Below, piece after piece: positions 59,114-64,000 of a stretch of DNA of 64,000 nucleotides. The DNA is from Mayfieldus sp963740555. Lineage in GTDB: Bacteria; Actinomycetota; Thermoleophilia; Solirubrobacterales; 70-9. Below the pieces are notes generated by a model that did not search any database, had not been told where the DNA came from, and saw nothing but the letters and a program-made list of their open reading frames with translations. Location of the stretch: assembly GCA_963740555.1 (NCBI GenBank), contig CAVUES010000003.1, forward strand, positions 1 through 64,000. The letters are read 5' to 3'. The translations under genes were made by a program, and so were the position numbers. The number at the start of each line of letters is the position of its first letter. Positions within the stretch are counted from its first letter, which is position 1.

Positions 59114-60040
59114 TTACTCGTTCCTCGTTCTGTGTTCCTCGGACGTGGCCCGGGCGGGTGAGGCCTCGCCGACCGCTACAGCCTCCTCGCCTACCGCCAC
59201 CGCGGCGGCCACGGCTTCCGCCGGGCGCCCGGCCTCCAGATGCTCGACCGGCTTCTCGGTGATCTCGCGCACCCTCCCAATCAGGCCCTCCTCCAGCCAC
59301 TTCGACGTCTCGCCGCTCAGGGTCGAGATCAGGATGTCGTCGATCCGGTAGTGGCGTATCGCGTTCTGCACCGCGTGAAAGGGGTCGGGGCTCATCGGCT
59401 GGCCGGTCGCGTCGATCTCCTCGCGATAGAGCTGCGCCAGGGTCGAGGCGAGCTTCGCCGAGACCTGCTCTCGGTTCAGGTCGCCGGAACGCGGGGAGAT
59501 GATCGTGTAGCGATGCGGCGCCTCGGTGTGGCGATCCTTCAGTCGCTCGACCAGGTCGGGGCTGTCCACGGTCTGCGTGGCGACGACCAGCGTGTGGATC
59601 ACGTCCCAGCGGATCGCGTCGTCCTCGATTCGCACCGGTATGTGGGTGATCGTCGTCTCCGGTTCGAAGCGCGCCTTCGCCCACTCGACCAAGTCCTTGC
59701 GGGTGAGGCCGAAGCGGGTCTCGTACAGGGCGCTGAGCAGCACCTCGGCGGGATCGAATGCGCGCACCGCGTCGTCGAGCGCCAGCGCCGGATTGCGGTC
59801 CATCACGTCGCCGACAGCCTCGATGCCGAAGTCGGCGAGGATCGCGAGCGTCACCTCCACCCTTGCCAGCGCCGCGTCGTAGTGCTCGTCGACGTCGACC
59901 AGCTGGCCGACAGCGGGCTGGTTCTGCGGCGCGACCACCGCCACCCGGGAGGCGGCGCCAGCTCGCTCGCGGGTGGCTCCGAGCAGCTTGCGGCCTCCCG
60001 CAACCTCGTTGAGGAAGATCAGCAGCGCGCCGTCGGTCAC
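59114..60040 (-). CDS. USP-like protein between ctaD and ctaE
   Basis: 308 residues, GTG start. Two Rossmann-like parts: N-terminal ALLIFLNEVAGGRKLL with RVAVVAPQNQ and a C-terminal IDDILISTLSGETSKWLEEG. It overlaps the ctaD stop by 4 bp and is followed 5 bp later by ctaE, so it belongs to the oxidase operon. Related in pattern to 54575-55234. Role unknown. Confidence 0.7.
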   Translation of the reverse strand: MTDGALLIFLNEVAGGRKLLGATRERAGAASRVAVVAPQNQPAVGQLVDVDEHYDAALARVEVTLAILADFGIEAVGDVMDRNPALALDDAVRAFDPAEVLLSALYETRFGLTRKDLVEWAKARFEPETTITHIPVRIEDDAIRWDVIHTLVVATQTVDSPDLVERLKDRHTEAPHRYTIISPRSGDLNREQVSAKLASTLAQLYREEIDATGQPMSPDPFHAVQNAIRHYRIDDILISTLSGETSKWLEEGLIGRVREITEKPVEHLEAGRPAEAVAAAVAVGEEAVAVGEASPARATSEEHRTRNE

Positions 60041-61942
60041 GGGCTGCCGGCCACCGCCGGCTCCGGCGCCGTCACCTCCGCCCCTTCTCCGGCCATGATC
60101 GCGTGGCGCGCGCCGGGCACCCCAAACTCATAGGGCCCGCCCACCACGCGCGGGATCTCGGTGAAGTTGAAGACCGGCGGCGGGGAGGAGACCTGCCACT
60201 CAATCGTCTTCGCCCGCCACGGGTTGGCCTCGGCGCGCGGGCCGAAGCGCCAGCTGACGATCATGTTGTAGAGGAAGATCAGCTGCGCCGCGCCGAGCAG
60301 GAACGAGAAGCAGGAGATCAGCAGGTTCCAATCGCCGAACTGGGCGGCGTAGTCGGCGACCCGGCGCGGCATCCCGTCCATGCCGACCCAGTGCATGGGC
60401 AGGAAGGTTCCGAGCATGCCGACCAGGGTGAGCCAGAAGTGCCAGTGGCCGAGCCTCTCGTCGTACATGCGCCCGGTCATCTTCGGGAACCAGTGGTAGA
60501 TGCCGGCGAAGATCGTGAACACCGAGCCGCCGAAGAGCACGAAGTGGATGTGGGCGACGATGAAGTAAGTGTCGGAGACGTGGATGTCGATCGGCACCAT
60601 GCCGAGCATCACGCCGCTGATCCCGCCGATCGTGAAGGTGACGATGAACCCGAGCGCGAACAGCATCGACGGTCGAGTAGAGATGGACCTTGCCGTAGAA
60701 CAGAGTCGCCAGCCAGGAAAAGATCTTGATTCCCGTCGGCACCGCGATCAGCAGCGTGGTGATCATCATCGGCACCCGCAGCCAGCTGAACATGCCGGCG
60801 ACGAACATGTGGTGCGCCCAGACCGAGTAGCTGAGCACGACGATGCCGAGCAGCGCCAGCGCCATCAGCCGGTAGCCGAAGATCGGCTTGCGGGCGTGGG
60901 TCGAGATGACCTCGGAGATGATCCCGAAGCCGGGCAGCATCATGATGTAGACGGCTGGGTGCGAGTAGAACCAGAAGATGTGCTGGTAGCTGATCACGTC
61001 GCCGCCGGCCGCCGCCTGGAAGAAGTTCGTGTGCAGGATGCGGTCGAAGAAGACCATGAACTGGGCACCGGCGATGAACGGCGTCGCGGCGACGACCAGC
61101 AGCGAGGTCGACATGTTGGCCCAGACCAGCAGCGGCAGGCGCCAGAAGTTCATCCCCGGCGCCCGCATGGTGACGATCGTGACCAGGAAGTTGAGCGCGG
61201 TCGCGATCGACGAGGCGCCGGCGAACTGCACCCCGAGGTTGAAGAACGACTGGCCCAGCGGCGCCCCGGTCGAGAGCGGCGCGTAGCCGGTCCAGCCGGC
61301 GTCGAAAGCCCCGCCCGGGGCCAGGAAGCTGCCGACGAAGAGCAGGCCGGCGATCGGCAGCATCCAGAAGCTGAGCGCATTGAGGCGTGGGAACGCCATG
61401 TCGGGCGCCCCGATCATCAGCGGCAGGACGTAGTTGGCGATCCCGGCGAAGATCGGGATCACGAAGACGAAGATCATCAGTGCGGCGTGGACCGAGAAGA
61501 GGCTGTTGAAGGCGCTTGCGTCGACGATCTGGGTGCCGGGCTGGGCGAGCTCGGCGCGCATGATCATCGCCATCAGCCCACCCACGAAGAAGAAGAAGAA
61601 GCTGGTGCAGATGTACTGGATCCCGATCACCTTGTGATCGGTGTTGAACTTGAAGTAGTCGCGCCAGCTGGTGGCGCCGTGACTGGAGTGGTCCTCGGGG
61701 ATCGTCGGCTTGCCGGCGGCCCAGCGGAGCCAGTAGTCAAAGCAGCCGAAGCCGATCAAGAATCCGAACGGCGCGGTGATCGAGGGGACGATGACCTGCG
61801 GGTAGCCGGTCTGCTCGGTCTGGTAGATCGGCAGGCCGGAGAGCGCCCGCAACGCAACCACCAGGCCGAAGCCGAAGCCGGCGGCCAGGAGCGCGCCGAG
61901 CGCGCCGCGATACCAGCCGGGTCGTCTCAATGCCGCTGCCAT
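60037..61942 (-). pseudogene. ctaD: Cytochrome c oxidase subunit I with +1 frameshift
   Basis: Frame from 61942 reads a full subunit I (HSS/N-terminal two TMs, FSVHAALMIF, WFYSHPAVYIMMLPGFG, VWAHHMFVAGM). It runs past the end of the conserved block at about 60670, where GKVHL-YST is followed by GTCG in place of a 3-nt codon. The rest (MLFALGF..., VAHIHFVLFGG, HWFPKMTGR) continues in another frame to 60037. The net change is one extra base near 60668-60672. All metal ligands exist across the two frames, so this is either a sequencing or assembly error, or a recent mutation. The N-terminal extension of about 95 residues with two TM helices precedes the usual start. Confidence 0.85.
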
Positions 61943-61959
61943 CTAGAGGTCGCCTCGCA

Positions 61960-62811
61960 TTATGCCCCGCTTGCCCCCTGCACAGCCGCGGCGCCTCCCG
62001 AAGGCCCCAGCGCCCCACCGGACGGCTTCAATCCCGTGTACGCCGCGGGGGGCGTCTTCTGCGCGGAAAGCCAACTGCGGAACTGGCGTTGCGGTTCGAC
62101 CACCACCGTGGCCCGCATCGTCGAGTGCCCGAACCCGCACAGCTCGGTGCAGACCAGCTGGTAGGTCCCGAGGCGGTCGGGGGTGACGATCGCGGTGGTG
62201 GTCTGTCCCTGCAGGTTGTCCTTCTTGATCCTCCATTCCGGCACCCAGAACGAGTGGATGACGTCCAGTGACGTCATCTTGAACACGATCTGTCGGTTGA
62301 CCGGGACGTGGAGCACGCCCTGGGAGTACTTGTCCGCCCCCGGATAGGTGAAGTTCCAGACGTACTGCTGCGAGTACACATCGACAGTCATCCGGTCGGG
62401 GCTCCGCTTCTCGATGCTGTGGAGGGTCGCCCAGCTGTAGCCAGCTCCGAAGAGGACGATCACGGTCGGGATCAGCGTCCAGGCGACCTCCAAACGGGTA
62501 TTGCCGTGGATCGGCTCGCCGTCCCCCTCGTCACCGGGCTTGGCGCGGAACTTCCATAGCGCATAGCCCATCAGCACCACGACCAGCGAGAACACGAACG
62601 ACGAGAGCACGATCATCACGTCGAGCAGGGTGTCGATCTTCGACGCGGCGGTGGAGGCCTGCACGCCGTCCCAGCGGAACTGCAGCATCACAGCCGAGAT
62701 CACCGCGGTGCAGGCGAGAGTCACGGCAAAGATCCTGGCCAGCGGCAGCCGTTGGGTCAGCGCCGAGTCGTCATGGACTCGCTCTGGCAGGGCCCGTTCA
62801 GGTGTGGACAT
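61960..62811 (-). CDS. ctaC: Cytochrome c oxidase subunit II
   Basis: 283 residues. Two N-terminal TM helices (about 28-45 and 67-87), the cupredoxin domain with SQQYVWNFTYPG, HSFWVPEW and the full CuA set C-T-E-L-C-G-F-G-H-S-T-M. The C-terminal tail is Pro/Gly/Ala-rich. Accepts electrons from cytochrome c. Starts the operon 17 bp before ctaD. Confidence 0.94.
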   Translation of the reverse strand: MSTPERALPERVHDDSALTQRLPLARIFAVTLACTAVISAVMLQFRWDGVQASTAASKIDTLLDVMIVLSSFVFSLVVVLMGYALWKFRAKPGDEGDGEPIHGNTRLEVAWTLIPTVIVLFGAGYSWATLHSIEKRSPDRMTVDVYSQQYVWNFTYPGADKYSQGVLHVPVNRQIVFKMTSLDVIHSFWVPEWRIKKDNLQGQTTTAIVTPDRLGTYQLVCTELCGFGHSTMRATVVVEPQRQFRSWLSAQKTPPAAYTGLKPSGGALGPSGGAAAVQGASGA

Positions 62812-62880
62812 CGGTCTCGCAGGCGATCGTCACGACAGTCAAGGCCGGGGCTTCGAAGCGGCAGCGCATCTGCGGCCGGC

Positions 62881-62886
62881 ATTCTA
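62881..62886 (-). promoter_or_regulatory. TAGAAT box upstream of ctaC
   Basis: On the minus strand, ATAGAATGCCGGCCGC mirrors the leaders at 48161 and 53805. Distance to the ctaC start is about 70 bp. No clear -35. Confidence 0.5.
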
Positions 62887-62967
62887 TTGACGAGGCACCC
62901 CTCGCTTCGGGGCCGTCAGGTGACTCCTGTAACTAGTTGTTCGTTGCTCGATGTTCGAGGTTCAGGA

Positions 62968-64000
62968 TCACGGTTTTTGGAGGTCTTCGAGGCTTCCTTC
63001 TGAGGCAGCGATGACGCCGCGGGCGACGCCCTGCCAGCTCCACAGGTCGTCGACGCGCCGAGCGAGCACGGCGCCGATCTCCCGCCGCCGTCGCGGCTCG
63101 ACCGCGAACCAGGCACGCAGCCGGGCGGCGAGCTCCGTGACCGCACCCTCGGCGACCGGGAACGAAATCAGGGTGGCGACGTCGCCGGGCAGCGAAGGAG
63201 CGAGGCGGCGAGACACCTCCAGCATCCCCGAATGCCCGGCGGAGATCGGCAGAGCGCCGCAGGCCGCGCCCTCGACAGCGACCATCCCGAACGACTCCGG
63301 AAAGGTACTGGGCATGACGAGCGCGTCGGCGGCGGGGAGTATCTCGGCAACCTCGCCGTGCTCGAGGCGGCCGCCGAACCGCACCGAGCCCGCTGCGGCG
63401 CGAGCCGATTCGAAATAGCCCGGCGGGGGATCGGAGAGGAACGACTCGAGGATCTTCAGCGGTCGCTGCGACCCTCCCTCCAGCGCCCATCCGAGCCGGG
63501 CGACCTCGAGCGCGGCTGCCTGGTCCCCCCTGTCCAGGGCAGCCAGCAAACGCCGCAGGCCATCCTCGTAGGCCCCAAACGCGACGACGAGCAGGCGCGC
63601 CCCCGGGTTGACGGCGTGGACCATCGGCCACGCCGCGAGCAGCAGGTCGAGCCCCTTGGAGACGATCAGCTTGCCGACGAAGATCGCGCGCGGCCCATCG
63701 ATCGCCGCGAACTCGCGCAGCGCGGATCGCGCCGCCGCGTTGTCGCGACCCATTCCCTCCTCCCCACTGCCGGCGCCGATCTGCTCTGCGAGCCGCTTCA
63801 CCGCGGCGAGGGCCTGTGCCGGTTCGCGGGGGGCGAACTCGCGCGTGTCGACGCCGGGCGGGCCGAGCCGGGTTCTCGTCTCCAGGTTCAGGCCGGGCAG
63901 CGCCTCCCACACGCTCTCCGCCGTGTGGCGCGAGCCGACCAGGACCCCCGATGCGCCCGCCATCCCCTCCTCTGCTTGAGGGAGGAAGCGAGGGTTCGGC
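62968..64000 (-). CDS. GT4-family glycosyltransferase (5' end outside window)
   Basis: At least 344 residues, open to the right edge (the visible beginning reads PNPRFLPQAEEGMAGASG), so the start is beyond 64000. GT-B fold: VLVGSRHTAESVWEALPG, PPGVDTREF, IFVGKLIVSKGLDLLLAAW and the donor-site block PSTFPESFGMVAVEGAACGALPI with the E-x7-E pattern. Transfers a nucleotide-sugar residue; acceptor unknown. Second gene beyond the oxidase operon, 157 bp from ctaC. Confidence 0.88.
   Translation of the reverse strand, partial: PNPRFLPQAEEGMAGASGVLVGSRHTAESVWEALPGLNLETRTRLGPPGVDTREFAPREPAQALAAVKRLAEQIGAGSGEEGMGRDNAAARSALREFAAIDGPRAIFVGKLIVSKGLDLLLAAWPMVHAVNPGARLLVVAFGAYEDGLRRLLAALDRGDQAAALEVARLGWALEGGSQRPLKILESFLSDPPPGYFESARAAAGSVRFGGRLEHGEVAEILPAADALVMPSTFPESFGMVAVEGAACGALPISAGHSGMLEVSRRLAPSLPGDVATLISFPVAEGAVTELAARLRAWFAVEPRRRREIGAVLARRVDDLWSWQGVARGVIAASEGSLEDLQKP

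Noticed and set aside
60660..60680. Programmed frameshift in ctaD
   Set aside because: No slippery sequence or downstream stem is evident at the break, and no known ctaD uses one; a sequencing error or mutation is simpler.

Overview
The window is about 64 kb of GC-rich actinobacterial chromosome. Two-gene yrbE permeases, aa3-type oxidase genes, GTG/TTG starts, leaderless-looking promoters and PduO/OsmC/DUF1015 neighbours fit a deep-branching high-GC actinobacterium such as Thermoleophilia/Solirubrobacterales. The lineage is an inference from gene content; there is no rRNA here to prove it.

Layout. 1-5.4 kb is chromosome: a small overlapping toxin-like/DUF2283 pair, small proteins, tRNA-His, a CaiB-type CoA-transferase, two secreted proteins and a TetR regulator. 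5.49-23.73 kb is an integrated element of about 18.2 kb, bounded by an exact 43-bp repeat of the 3' part of tRNA-Arg(TCT). The truncated copy (5491-5533) lies beside the tyrosine integrase and the intact tRNA (23688-23760) is at the other end. From left to right it carries integrase, excisionase-like protein, a replication-type module (AAA ATPase plus Toprim protein), an XRE regulator, a repeat-flanked two-gene cassette, a lipoprotein and an IS1182-type transposase. These are followed by a complete His-Xaa-Ser peptide-modification system (hxsA-D-B-C), secreted excalibur proteins and a two-gene module resembling AbiGi defence systems. A tRNA-Cys 3' fragment sits just inside the right end and hints at a composite history.

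23.8-48 kb is housekeeping and accessory chromosome: sulfatase, membrane glycosyltransferase-like protein, a broken cupin, tRNA-Pro, DUF1015, cobalamin adenosyltransferase, OsmC, SDR, cupin, nicotinamidase, Nudix and rhodanese. Next come a fatty-acid beta-oxidation run (thiolase, class IV aminotransferase, acyl-CoA dehydrogenase, enoyl-CoA hydratase, hydroxyacyl-CoA dehydrogenase), an MBL-fold hydrolase, thioredoxin reductase, a flippase-like protein, a PAP2 phosphatase and an SCP2/R2-like di-iron fusion.

48-63 kb is respiratory. One cluster (48.2-54.6 kb) has cytochrome oxidase subunit II and I homologues that have lost nearly all metal ligands, followed by heme A synthase, heme O synthase, small membrane proteins and a diheme cytochrome c. 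A second cluster (58.5-62.8 kb, minus strand) is the canonical ctaC-ctaD-(USP-like)-ctaE operon. Its subunits II and III are intact, but ctaD carries a +1 frameshift in this sequence. Between the clusters lie a GntR regulator with a 16-bp palindromic operator and a yrbE permease pair without mce genes. A GT4 glycosyltransferase runs off the right edge.

The two items most worth following up are the His-Xaa-Ser system on a tRNA-borne element and the ligand-less heme-copper oxidase pair.
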